From assembly GCF_000972845.2 (NCBI RefSeq), contig NC_040016.1, forward strand, positions 5,786,701-5,850,700: DNA of 64,000 bases, given 5' to 3'. The translations under genes and the position numbers were made by a program. The notes under the pieces are model-generated. The model searched no databases and had not been told where the DNA came from. It saw only the letters and a list, made by a program, of their open reading frames with translations. Positions 35,301-47,583 of the stretch are shown here, piece by piece. The DNA comes from Larimichthys crocea. Lineage: Eukaryota; Chordata; Actinopteri; Sciaenidae. Every line of letters begins with the position of its first letter. Position 1 is the stretch's first letter.

Positions 35301-36767
35301 TCAAAAACAGAAATAAACTTTTGTCCGACTCCCTAGGTTCATACCAAGTACTGCATGTGCAGACACACAAAGTCATTTATTCATACAGCAGCAAATATCC
35401 GTTTCCAAATCTGTGGCTCACTTGAGTACAGTATGTTACAGAGTTTGCTTGAAAGGCTGAACTTTGCTAAGTTATTTTTTTTTTAGCAGACACAATGTGG
35501 TGGCTAAACACTTTAAAGTTTGTCCCCTAGGTGCATTTAAATAACATCTGGTTGGTGCTGTTCACATTTGTTTCAAAAACCAGGGGACCCGGCAAGCTGC
35601 AAAGCCACTTCAGCTTTCTCTTCCTGATGTAAAAAGCATCTGGTGAATAAATCTAACCCAACATATAAGACTATTGCTTTTAAAAATCGAGCGCTCCGTG
35701 TGTCAGGATCGCCCTTCAGAGCGCACAGCGCTGGGCATGGAGGAATAACACGTGTGCGTGTTTGTGTCTGGCTTCCGTGTCTCGGAATTGTCAGACCTTT
35801 ACATTACAACATCAGGAAACATCAGAGGCATAAATGATTGAAGAGAAAAGTGAGCGGCACATGCAAGGCTAATTCACCCCATCTAAAAGTCCTATCATCC
35901 CTCTGTCCCTCCAGTTTCCTCGTTGGTGAGCTCCAGACTCCCAACATAAAGTATTCACAGAGGAGAGATAAGCCCCTCTGCTCAGAGAGAAAGAAAAAAA
36001 AACATCCTGAAATGATAAACAGCTGCTGGAGAAAAAAATAATATTCCTCAACAGTGTGAGAGAAAAGGCTTATGTTTCTGATTTCTCAAAACAACTTTAT
36101 TTCTGACCTCTCCATAATCCCCAGAAAGTCTTTCAATTAGAGAATGGCTGAGATTCCCCCTATTACTGAGCGCCCTGCTCCCAGACAGACGAGAGAGGGA
36201 GATAATTGGCCAATAAAAATGTAAATAGGGTGGCGGAGCAAACCAGCATGTGATGTGGAGGGTGGTGGTGGAGGGGGAGGCGCTGGTGAGGGAGAGTGGG
36301 GAGGTTTTGGGATAATCCACTGTGACAGTTTGTGTTGGTTTTGTTGGTTGCTAATTGGATGCTCACGGAGTTCTTTTCTGCGCAAATACCATAATACCAC
36401 ACGGGCATGATTACTGATGGGAGCCAAATGAGATGAGGGGAAGTCCAAAGCAATTTGGATGGGACACTGCCACCCCCCACCCCCCACTGACCTGACCTCC
36501 AGGATGATGGCTTTAGGTAACAGGTGAAACTTGATTTGATTTGTTTTGGTAAAAGCTCAAAGTAGAGTTAGAACTGTAATTGGATTTGACAAAAGGCTTT
36601 AATTAAATTTCTGATACGATCTGTGTCATCAGGCTCCACGAAAATAGATGGTGCATACCATCACATATTTATTGTAGAATTTATCACAGCTTTAGAAATA
36701 CTTTGATTAGATTTAATTAAGCATTTTTAAATTATTATTTTGTTTCATAGTTTTCTAGTTTTATCTT
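35301..36767. other. Non-coding; 35650-36450 candidate regulatory DNA
   Basis: Around 35690-35790 (GAGCGCTCCGTG, CGCACAGCGCTGG) and 36060-36440 (TTCAATTAGAG, AATTGGCCAATAAAAATGTAA) the sequence is non-repetitive and has homeodomain and CCAAT words. There are no exons. The Pro/Ser-rich frames on the minus strand (36137-36487) come from GGTGGTGGAGG-type bias. Confidence 0.3.
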
Positions 36768-37060
36768 TTAAAGGAATTGTTCATTTTGTGGAGATACGCT
36801 TTATTTCTGGTTTTTATAACACACAGCTTTACTGTTTGGTTGACTGTCATCGCTGTTTTCCAGCAACAGCAGGGAGCTGTTTTTAGCAAAAAGCTCTGAT
36901 GAGCCGACTGTACTGCACAGCTGTACTGTACCAGTCCAGCACCAAACAGAAGGCAGAGAAACTGCTGGTGAACAAAGGGGAGGATTTAGCAGGTAAAGAG
37001 TCAGATATTGTACATAGGAGTAGATGAAGAGCAAAACAGAACTAAAACAAAAAAGACATT
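36768..37060 (+). mobile_element. Fish dispersed repeat sharing its end with 1048-1703
   Basis: It starts TTTTAAAGGAATTGTTCATTT, then GGAGATACGCTTTATTTCTGG, the left-end words of the element at 1048. It continues with CCAGTCCAGCACCAAACAGA and GGATTTAGCAGGTAAAGAGTC, which I recall from a common fish repeat. The right end is not defined. Confidence 0.55.
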
Positions 37061-37074
37061 GGAGTTATATTTGT

Positions 37075-37515
37075 CATGTGTCCAGAAACACAACTCTGTG
37101 TCTGTGAAACAATTGTTCCCCTATGTTTGCGTTAGCCATATCTGCTTTATGAGATGATAATTTATCAAGTACTACCACAACAACTGGCTTGCTACATTGC
37201 TTTACCGGGTCACACCTAAACAATAAACATCACACACAGTTGTCACACACAGCAATCTCTGGTGCTGGGAAATGACTAGCCAATGCAGGAGTGCCAAAAA
37301 CTGTAATTCCTCGAGACAGGATGCAGATGCTTATTAGAGCACCCAGGCATCATTTGGACTGCCTTAGGTCCACCGAAGATACGCGTCTTTGCCGATATTT
37401 AGATGAATCGGGAGGAGGAAGAAGCAGGACATCCAACATGGTGGCAACCAGCGGTGCATATTTTTGGCTTCCTATGGGTGACGTCACTCACCCATATATA
37501 TATGTATGTATAAAT
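37075..37515 (+). mobile_element. Fish dispersed repeat (AGTGCCAAAAACTG family), copy 2
   Basis: CCAATGCAGGAGTGCCAAAA, ACTGTAATTCCTCGAGACAG, CCAACATGGTGGCAACCAGCG and GGGTGACGTCACTCACCC are words of the family also seen at 11510-11705. The CRE-like TGACGTCA at about 37480 belongs to the repeat. Confidence 0.6.
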
Positions 37516-40500
37516 GGATTTTAGTGAGATAAAAAAAGGAAAACCTTTAAAAAACTTACAAAATCACTACATTTTCTGTACTGTATAAATGTACTGTATA
37601 AATATACTATAATATCAGACAACCACACTTCAAAAAATACTATCATACTATCAGTCAAATCTTCATTTAATACCACAAAGACAGATGGAACCAAACAAAA
37701 CAAACTCCCAAACTAGACACTGAGGAAATGGCAGAAAACATAGGGCAAAGAAATCAATTCCAAATCCATTGTCTATATTCAAAAATGCAAAGTTCTATAT
37801 TATTTTCTCATTTCATGAAATGTAGATAGAGCAAAACAGACAAATACAAAATGGGAAAAAGCTTTCAGAGAGACCCGAGCAAATTAGTTTTTTTTTTCCT
37901 TCACCCTTTGACAATGTTCCTCGGTCACCATGTCGTTAGGGAATAACAAGCTGAAGGATTTAGTTTTGTGTGGATGTGTGTGTGTGTCCGCAAATGTGTG
38001 TGTTCAGGCCTTTTGTCAGATGGGAAGAGCTCGTCATTGAAATAAGGTGCTGAGGGAGAGATTTTTCTTTCCCATTCTGGCCTCCGCTGTTGTCTGCTGT
38101 CCTGATGACAATTCACTTTCAAAATCACTCACAAGTGTCGGGATTCACCACTGAACTGACTTTAATCACTGATTATTTCATCATATTTACTCCAACCTTT
38201 GTAGATCTGATATGTTTCATTGCTTGAGAGGAATGAAGAAGTTGATGCATTAGACATAAAAACAAAGAAACATGTTAAGTGTCCAGTTGCAGGCAAAGTT
38301 AGTAAAATAAGTCCCAGTCTTTTACATATTCCCTTACAAAGGCATCGTAATCCTTTGTAAAGTTCTGAAGAAATCCTTTCTGAAGAGCATCTTTTTTTAA
38401 ATCCAGGACTCACCTCTCTCTCATGTTACATTCACATTTCATGTAGGGGAGACCAGGAATGGATGTAACAAAGGAATGGTTGTGACCATACTTGCTTTGA
38501 AACCTCAAAAATAGAGACTTTGTTTCCTACATACTGGTGACTTTTAAAGAATCAAAATAAACAGTAGACTGCAGCAGCATTTTTTATGTTTAATACTTTT
38601 GAATTTGAGAAAGAATACAAAATATTATTATATAATAATAATAATAGCAAAAATAAAAAAAATAATTTGCATCTCTGGCATAAACTAAGTGATCACTTTT
38701 CAATCATTCACTGAGTATTTCTTTGCATTTCTCTCTCTATCTTTCGCTCAGTGAGGAAGACGAGGTGCGTGCAGCTCTCATCTGCGACAGACGCATGCCA
38801 AGAAATTACATTTGGTGTGGTGGTATTTGGTAGAAACAGTAGACTTTCAGAGTCAGAAACAGGTTGTGAGAAAGGAAAGGATAACCCTCCATCACCAGAG
38901 GGTCAGAGACAGTTTACCTGTTGCATCACCCTCCTGCTGGTTGAAGGAAGTGACTCCAGGTGTGCTCATGTGGAGACTGGTTATTCTGCCAGTTCAGAGC
39001 AGACAGATCGGTCCTGCCTCCCTCATATTACTGAAAACATGAGCTTCCTTCTTGACACTATGTTGTTTGAAGTTTTTTTGTTTGATTACATTTCTGCCTC
39101 AGTAATGGAGGGCAAATTATTGGAAATGTAATAATGCACCTTTGAGTGATAATATTCAAAGAGAAAGACGCCGGGGGAAAGCTCAGGAACAATTCAAATT
39201 TCTAAAAAACACACACACACACAAGACAAGATAGAATTACTAAAGATATAATTAAGTTTGCTCAAGATTTATTTTTAGGGGAACTCAAAGATAATTAATA
39301 CCCATCCACATACTGGTGAGTTTTACTCTGGAATTTCAATAATTAATTCAATAATAATTATTTCTAAAATGTTTGAGATAACTTGTTCTGGTTGAGGTAC
39401 TTGTGTTGTGAACAGGTATAGTAGAATTACTGATCACACACACATGCAGAGATGCTTTTGTTTTGTAAAATCACTCGGTTTAGGCCTGCTTATTTCCTGT
39501 TTTTGGTCAAAGTTACTGAGTTAGTTCAAGAGTACTCCTTTTATTTATTTATTTGGTTCGAATCCACTTGCCCTTCTTCCCTTGTAGTATGCCTCACCTC
39601 CATCCTCGCCTAATATTAACTCTTGGCAATAAATAACTTTATTACACCAAGTACATCTGTTTTTTTGTTTGCTTCCTTTTCCTAAATGAACTGGGTCATA
39701 GCAAGCTGTTGCTTGACATTTCCTGACTTTTAATTAACAACAATGCAAAAATGATCACCACACAATCAGTGTTAAAATTCTGTTTAGACACGACTGTCAC
39801 TCTGGATTTATGTTTTATTTCGATTGATCTTAGACTTAATTGATTACAACAATCACATAAAAGAGAATAGCTGCTGTACAACAGTCTGCTTTTGTGGATT
39901 TGATCAATACTTCAAAAGAAAACAAACTTTGTTTAATAGCTGAAACACCTAATGCGGGCCTCAAACCAAATACATTTTCAAACAATTTCACTGTCACATA
40001 CAAATTTCCAATTTCTGTATGAAATCCTGAAAGTCTGAGGTGTTTTCTCATCTTGAAATTCAGATAAAATCAAACATATTTTATATTATCTGAGGTTTTT
40101 AGTCTCAGCTCATGCAAATAGTGACGTTCAATCATGTGAAGGACCAATAGATGACTCTCTCAAGCATCATCAGGATATGGCTACACACAGTGCCAGTCCA
40201 GAAATCGCTGCAGACCTTGAAATGCACGCACAGGGACAGATGTGGCTAAAAGCTGCTTTTCTGCTCCATTGCTAAACAGTTTAAATTGCAGGTGCACGAT
40301 GGGAAATGATCTCAAAATGAGTCTAGCTGTAATCTTATAAATTGTGTCCCTGCAAGATCCTCAGTCTTTGCAGAATCATGAGTTTTGAGACACTGTCTTT
40401 AGATGAGATAGCATGTCAGACTTCAGTCTTTTAACAATGTTTCAAAGTCTTTTCAAAGTTTTGTGTATGATAGGCACAAGTTAAACTTCCTTGTGGCATT

Positions 40501-40859
40501 ACCCTATAGATTTCTACCATTTCTCGAGCTATAAAATCCTCCAGCTCCATTTCTATTTCTATGCAAACGATAGCCTTACATAATGATTCCTTTGAAAGGC
40601 ATTGAGATGTGAAAAAAAAGAAAAGAAATTAAACACAGTCAGGTTAAATGAGTTAAATAGTCGTACACAGAGCCTACAGGGAGGGTCAGCTGGTGGGACA
40701 GTGTTAATCTCTCCATCTTCTCTTCTCTTTACGTTTTTTAGATCTTTCGTTCAGCAGATTCACCAGACCCATGAGAAAAGTCTAACCTCTGCATGAACCT
40801 GCATCTCACCTCAAATATGACAGCTTACACTTCCCTCTCATCTCCCTGTTCTGCTCTCA
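37516..40859. other. Non-coding, no gene found
   Basis: About 3.3 kb of AT-rich sequence with AT-rich simple sequence at 38625-38665. The 126-aa frame at 38751-39131 is open but shows no domain, signal peptide or splice context. Confidence 0.5.
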
Positions 40860-40914
40860 CTGTGACACACACAGACAGAGAAGACAGTCACACACACACA
40901 CCAGAGGAAGACAG

Positions 40915-40957
<43 letters not shown>
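40860..40957. repeat. (CA)n microsatellite with duplicated GAAGACAGTCA flank
   Basis: GAAGACAGTCACACACACAC occurs at 40879 and 40907, after which a pure CA tract runs to about 40956. Confidence 0.95.
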
Positions 40958-40958
<1 letters not shown>

Positions 40959-41045
40959 ATCTCAGTTTTCCTCTCATCTCAACACTACATGCACAGCAAA
41001 GTTTGCAACTTCTCTCTTCCTTTCTCACTCTTTCTCTATCTCACA

Positions 41046-41050
41046 CACAG

Positions 41051-41120
<70 letters not shown>
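41046..41120. repeat. (CG)n(CA)n alternating tract
   Basis: ACACGCGCGCGC leads into more than 30 CA units. It is the best Z-DNA-prone run in the window. Confidence 0.97.
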
Positions 41121-41121
<1 letters not shown>

Positions 41122-42188
41122 GGAGCTTAACTTTGAGAGGAGGCAGTGAGAGGGAAAAGGAGATGGAACAGGGAAGAAAGGGCTGGAGAAATGTAAGATC
41201 TGTCACTGTGACCTTTGATGGTGACAAGTGTGAGAGCGCTGCCATACAACTGCTGTCTTTACCGCCGCCTCAGCCCGTCTTCCTCTCTTTCTCCCTGAAA
41301 TATTTGGATGAAGAGCAGCTCGTGCGTGTTTCAAGATGAGAGAGGAGTCGTGTTTTGAAGTGTTGCCAACTAAAGCAGTTCACAGTTTATTACAGATGGT
41401 TGTGTATTTTCAGCAGATACACAAAGTCGATGGTTTGGATTGGCTACATTTGCTCGTTATTTTGTTTGTTTTGTTTTTTGCACAAGAAGATTTAACCCTG
41501 GAAAACACATTTTAAAAAGATGCTCATCCTAGGAAACTGTGTATAAACTGAATGTTCTGTATTGTTGCGTTTCTGATTCAGTGCACTCTACATACCAAAT
41601 AATTACTGCTGAATTAGCTTCATACACGCTAATTAGGGCTATGTTTCAGCCGTAGGTGGCACCAGGGCCTCAGTTATGGGAAGCTTTGAGCAGACAGAGG
41701 ATCTTTTTATTTTACCGTCACAGACGCATGGCAGGAAAGTCACAGGTGTATAATGATAGCTGCGTTTCACTTAGTGGAGGTTGTTCACTGTCACTGTCAA
41801 TGGGGCATTTAATGGAATTAAAATCATTACTGTTACTAAGTCTTGTGTGTTTCCTGCCGTGACAGGTAAAAATGTCTGCTGTAAGATAGTAAACTATATT
41901 ATGGTAACGTTTGTTTTCTCTGTCCTCGGACGGATGAGGTGCCACGTGTTGGATAACAACTTTTCAACAACAAGAGGCAGATTGTGCTGCTTGGAAGATA
42001 CTTTGAACAATCCGGTCAATTTGGAAAGTTGCTGATTTTGTTGCATTTTGTGTGTTCTCTCTCACTCTTGTCTTTATATTTAAGCTGCTGCTGATGTGTT
42101 TTGACTCTTATCCCTACATTCCACCAGGGTGTCCCCATAACATCTGGCCAGCACAAAGCTAAAAGCTAAGCAGTGGAAATTTTAATGT
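41121..42188. other. Non-coding, no gene found
   Basis: Nothing recognised in this stretch. Confidence 0.5.
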
Positions 42189-42724
42189 GTTAAGGCCCAC
42201 TCACACCGGAGGCGTTACGGCCGTGTTACGCTGCGCCGCGGTCACCGTAGCAGATAGCTGCCAGTCTAGTCAATGAGAGCACTCACACAGGGCACGCCGC
42301 GGAGCGTCTCAGAAGCGTCTCTCCACGGCACGGCGGGAGCATTCCGTAGCATTTCTATTTTTGACGCGAGCCACTGCTAAACCTCATAAATTTCAACAGA
42401 GCACTGCACACCAGACAGGAAATCCGACACAGTTCATGTAGCTTTTACAACTTCACATCAACGTTACGTCATGACCGGTGGCACCAGGTAAGATCGATCA
42501 AAGGGTCTCAACATGAACGATGAGAGACTAATTGTTGAAGTGGAACAACACACAATTTATAATCTCCTCCACGTCGGAGAAGCAAAGTCAGCTGTTTGTT
42601 GCTGTTCTTTATACACAGTTTATCGCGGGGTCTCGCGTACGTCTGGGATTCTCGCGTAAATACGCCTGGCTTGCTTCGCTGCCGTCACGCTGCTGTAACG
42701 CCTCCTGTGTGAGTCCCGTGTAAC
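42189..42724. mobile_element. GC-rich non-autonomous DNA element with TIRs
   Basis: The left end GTTAAGGCCCACTCACACCG and the minus-strand reading of the right end GTTACACGGGACTCACACAG align. Both continue into GGAGGCGTTAC, giving about 19 of 20 matches over the core ACTCACAC-GGAGGCGTTAC. The element is about 536 bp and has many CpGs in an AT-rich setting. It resembles fish Harbinger/hAT-type MITEs that start 'actcacaccgg'. The superfamily is not settled because the target duplication is unclear. Confidence 0.75.
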
Positions 42725-45700
42725 TCTGGCTGTTTGTGTTGTTTTTGCATTGGTTTGTCAAACAGTAGTGATAACAGAGTGAGTTGTAGTTTTGTCGAAA
42801 CTCGTAGTCCTTCAACTTGAACATTTCCCATTATTCAATAAACAAATTCAAAGTCAGTGCCCTATATCGCTATTTTCCAAGTGACTGTAGCTGTGATATG
42901 CAGTTTTCTCAATAAAGTTGGGGAATAAGCTGTCACATGCTGTCAAAGCTTTCATAATATGGAACTGGGTGTGGTTTTATTTAATCTGGGTTGGAGTTGC
43001 TGTTAGCCGTCAGAGAGCAGCGGCAGCCCTGGGGAGCTCGAGGAAGAGACCCAGGGGCAGAGCCGAGCTTCTTGAGGAATGTCGGAATCTTGACTGATCT
43101 AGAGCCATTTACCAGTGGGAGGGAGGATGGCTTAGAGTTGATTTTTTTTTTTTTACTTTTGGGATTAAAAAGTGGATTTATCTTTATTCTCAATGCAGAC
43201 ATCCGCTCTTGTTATCTGTGGGCGCCCAGAGCTCTGTGATACTAAGTAAGGGAAGAGGTTGAATTACCTGGTAAGTACTGGAAATAAGACTGTTACTTGA
43301 TTCTGGCTTTGCTTTACTATGAACTAAGTTAGAATAGCCTTGTTCAGAAAGCAAAAGTTGTTTACTTGTCATCTTGTGTCTAGGTCTCAGTCATCTTAGT
43401 GATTAGTAGTCTAGTGATCTGCTGTCAGCTCCAGAGAATGGCCAGCCAGGGAGCCTGGTTTAGTTTGGTGACTCCATGGAGTAGTTAAGTTAGTGGTTGG
43501 AGTTAGATGGACATCCGATTCTGCAGAATGGACTATTGATTACAGACTTTTCAGCTCGTTGCCAGGGATTGTCAATCAATCCGGACCCACTGGTGAGTAG
43601 ATGCACCCTTTTCGGTTTAAACTCAGGCATAGGTATTCCCTGTGTTTACCTGTGATTGACACAGCAATGTGTGTGCTTATGGACATCAATCGCTACTGTA
43701 TGTCCCGGCGTAACTGGTGGAAGCTGCACAGCCAACAGCCACTATCTGAACTAGTTTTCTCTGACAAAGATGGTAATGTTTTTTCCTAGTCTTCTAGTCT
43801 TACACTAAATATCACATTCACCCAGTGACACAATGACCACACACACAGCCCTCGAAAGCAATTTGGGATTCAGTATCTTCACTTCAACATGCAGACTGGA
43901 GGAGCCAACGTCCACTTCTGATTAGTGAATGACCTAAAACTATTGCCGCTGAGGAATCAGTCGACCAGTCACTCTTGTTCATATTGTTGGTCACATTGTG
44001 ACCACTTAGCATTACTGTAACGAGTGTTTGGAAAGTTTGCTATATATTTTTGAAGTCATTTTTTAAGTCAATGCAAGGTACATTACGTGTTCCTAATTGT
44101 GCACAATACTGAAGAGTGTCATTGCATGGGTGGTGGGAGGAAGTGAAATGCTGCCCCCTATTTTTTTGGAGCATGTGGTCAGAATTACACACAGATTTTA
44201 CAAATACTTTAAGAGGATTGGAACAGATATACGTTTGATATATTGTACCACACATTCTTTATAACAACATATTGATATGTAGCATTTTGGAATCAGTCCC
44301 TTCATATTTGGTTTAGCTGGGGTTTTTCCTTGTTATCTGAGTGTGTGTGTGTGTGTCCCTGCAGATGGAGAGCTTTAAATAGTTCTAACTTACAGCCGTT
44401 AATGAGCAGCTTTCTCCGTCTGATCTGTTGTGATGTGCCATGCTATTTTAAGAATAAAGCCTTTCTAATAGGCACACATGCAGACATTGATGTTCAGTTA
44501 TTCATGCTGCACCTTGTCACCAATTACTGTTTCTCCCAGTTAGATCTAATTCTAGAGACTGTGTTTTCCTAGTCTTTCTATATCTGCTGCTTCTCTTCTA
44601 ATTCTCAGTGATGTCTTCCTCTGGTGGGTTACACAAAGTCCAAGTAAACCATACATACACAATCATCTCAGGTTAGAATGGTGTCACGATGACAGTGAGC
44701 GGTGGTGTGCAACATTGTCATCACCAGAAAAACAACAGCACTGGTTGCTTGTTCAATACTTAAAACAACTGTTGGGTAAGCTTTTGTGACAAAAGCTTTT
44801 GCAGCCATCACTGTCTGGATTGTGATGTTATTATACATCACAAGTGTGTTACTTTGTCACACGATGGTTCACAGCCTGACTCATACCAACAGTCAACACT
44901 CATTTCTTTTAATCAGCAGTGACATTTTCACAAAGTAACGGCGTGAAAGTTCACGCTTTATCTTGGGAAAGTTTAAAGAAAGAAAAAATACGCCACACAG
45001 TCTTTGCTTAGCAAACCTCATTCATGGAAGAAGGATGTAAGGCAGGGCCTTTTCAGGAATGTTTAGTGCTCTAGGCAAGATGTCCAATGGGGCCCATGAG
45101 GGGAACAATATTTTTGTTATAATAACAATTTTGTGCAGGACTAAGGGTGACTAATGTAAGTTGAATGACAATCTCTGGATTTATGACAAGTCTGCTTGGA
45201 GCAAACTAATCTGATATCCCTACAGCCCTGATTATGTTGATGGTCCAATCTCCATCAAGGACTCATAATAGCCCTTAACGACACAATGCTCTGAAACCCT
45301 TTTTTTCCAATTTTCATAATGGGTTTTCACTGCATTGAGTACACTGTGGCACACAGCACAGCACACCACCGGTGCACTGGCACCCAAAGTTCACCCACTT
45401 TGGCCATGGAGTGCACTGAATCCAGTGGCGAATGCAGTCAAATCACTTTGTGTCTGAGAGGACCATAAAGCATAAGGACCCAGAGAACAGAATCTGTGAC
45501 ACAGTCTTTATTCAATCTCCTAGGAATGTCAAGGTTTTCAAAGTATCAAACTTGTGTTTACAGATGTCCTGACCACGTTTTCAGATATCCAGTGATTATG
45601 ATTAAGGTTACACATTATAGGGCTGTGTTAAAATTAGGGAAACAGTGTAAGAAAATATTGTTTCCTGTAGTATTTGTAGCATTCTATGGTTGTTTCTATG

Positions 45701-47269
45701 ATACCCATAAAACATCAGTGTGTACCTGAGTGGATATAATTGGATAATTTATTCATAATGATGGTTTACCAACACAACACATAAATTAGCCATAGTTGTC
45801 AAATGGAATTAATGCATCATGAACACTAGATTGCAGGTTTCTTCATTACCATAAACACCTCCCACATATAGCGTCCTGCTAACCCAAATACTTACAAACA
45901 CTGTAAATGTGTATTTATCCCCAGTCTAAAATAGTCCCCAAGAAATGCACAGTTTACTCCTGCTTGAGTAATGTTTACTGAAAAATATAACGATTGTGAG
46001 TCTTGTGATGCATTTATGAATGGACTTGAAGTGTAACAGACAGGACAGACAAGTCAGAAAGTATTGAGATACAGACGTACACGTTGTTGGTTTTGGTCTT
46101 TTAATGGGAATTACAATGATGATTTTTAGTTTAGTTAATATTCCACTTTGTTAGAGCTCATAGAAGCACTTTCTTTCTTTACTTGCTTCAGGTATAGCAT
46201 CACTTTAATAACGTCTAGTGTTCTTTCTTTTCCTGCTATCATACATATTTCTGAGCAGTGAAGCAGAACTCCTTCCATGCAGTATATTTTTATCCTCCTT
46301 TGAAATTCTGTGCATGCTTCCTTGATCTTTCACTCAGCCCTCCACAGTCCGACATACACATTCACATCTCCACCTCCACCTGCACTCCCCAACGCACCTG
46401 CACTTTCTCGTCTACCTCCAAACCTAGACCCTCTGGGGCAACCCAAAGCGAGCCGGGGCCTGGCCATAATGCCCCCGTTGTTGCCGGCCTGCTGGCTCCA
46501 GAGCCTGGGAATAGATTGGATGCCTCCGTTCCCACTCTGTGACACTCATCCAGGCATACCTGCATGCAAGACAATCTCCTAAGAATGTCCTAGCTAGTCT
46601 AAGGGGCTGTTGTTGTTTGCTGCTTTGTCTCATGCCATTCCCAGACTGCTGCGAGGCCCAAGGCCAGACCTGAGGGAGTATTGGCTTGTTATACAGGAGA
46701 CCAGAAATACATTTTTTCTTTGTTTATGAGGGAATTCTCCCGCTCGGTTTACATCTCTCCCTTCTCATTTTTCTTGCAAAACGGAAAAACAATGTGAGAG
46801 CCAGGGAAGCAAATATGATGGACGTTGAAATCTACTGAGAGGGAGGAGAAGCGGAAAAGAAAAAAAGGGAGGAAAGTAAGGAAGTGGGGGTCGGGGAGGG
46901 AAGATGTGAGAAAAAGGTGTACATAGGTGAGGAGTCAGTCGGGAATGGAGAGAGGGAGGGATGCAGAGCAGAGAAAAGATAGAGAGGGTAGATTTTGTCT
47001 TCCCATCAGGGTGCTGTCAGGTTTATAAATAACAGTAATCAATGGCTCAGCTGGCTCTGTCCTCTGCACTAATTGCTTTGAGTGCCTAAAAACCAGCTCG
47101 TACACTTTTTTTCCAGGACAGCATGGTTATAGAGCTGCCACTGTGCTTTTGTCTCGTCCACCGCTGTTTCACATTTAGACCAGTGTGTTTTTAGACACAG
47201 TGGTCATGTGATTAGTTGGTTTTGTAAGTCGCACTTATCTGTTGTGGTCTTGTGCATAGTTTAATGGTT
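42725..47269. other. Non-coding, no gene found
   Basis: About 4.5 kb. The stretch 42970-43800 is richer in GC and in GGTAAGT/GGTGAGTAG donor-like words but has no readable exon. A short TG tract lies at 44339-44357. The stretch 46330-46560 is GC-rich with mirror open frames on both strands and no motif. 46780-46990 is purine-rich. Confidence 0.45.
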
Positions 47270-47284
47270 AGAAATGACAATGTG
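47270..47284. repeat. SINE target-site duplication, left copy
   Basis: AGAAATGACAATGTG, identical to 47569-47583. Confidence 0.95.
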
Positions 47285-47568
47285 GGGGTGTCATTTAGCT
47301 CAGTTGGTAGAGCATCCGACCCATGGATAAAGTCATTTAGCTCAGTTGGTAGAGCATCCGACCCATGGATAAAGGCTCAGTCTTTGACGCGGCAGCCCAG
47401 GGTTCGAATCCGACTTGTGGCTCTTTCCCGCATGTCATTTCCCATCTATCTCTCTCCACACATTCCTATCACTCTTCAGCTGTCATCTATCTCTCTCCAC
47501 ACATTCCTATCACTCTTCAGCTGTCTATCAAAATAAAGCTCAAAAAAGGCCAAAGAAGTATTTTTAAA
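47285..47568 (+). mobile_element. tRNA-derived SINE with two internal tandem duplications
   Basis: Pol III promoter boxes are visible: A box TAGCTCAGTTGGT at 47296-47308 and again at 47338-47350, B box GGTTCGAATCC at 47401-47411. The tail ends in ATCAAAATAAAGCTC and A-rich sequence. The element is flanked by a perfect 15-bp target duplication, proving retroposition. A 42-bp segment (47290-47331) carrying the A box is duplicated exactly (47332-47373), and a 41-bp segment of the tail (47444-47484) is duplicated exactly (47485-47525). The same family is present at 48829-49039 without either duplication. It is a dead RNA gene copy or possibly a young one; it is not a functional tRNA gene. Confidence 0.95.
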
Positions 47569-47583
47569 AGAAATGACAATGTG
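47569..47583. repeat. SINE target-site duplication, right copy
   Basis: AGAAATGACAATGTG, identical to 47270-47284. Confidence 0.95.

Noticed and set aside
38751..39131. 126-aa open frame starting MRKTRCVQLS
   Set aside because: No domain, no splice or promoter context, ordinary composition; chance length in 64 kb.
40793..41149. 118-aa open frame rich in His-Thr
   Set aside because: Crosses two CA arrays; pure repeat coding.
43000..43800. Multi-exon gene suggested by GGTAAGT and GGTGAGT words
   Set aside because: No open frame between plausible splice sites and no protein similarity recognised.
47285..47411. Functional tRNA gene
   Set aside because: A and B boxes fit, but the spacing is disturbed, the acceptor stem is not formed, and the tail and target duplications show a SINE.
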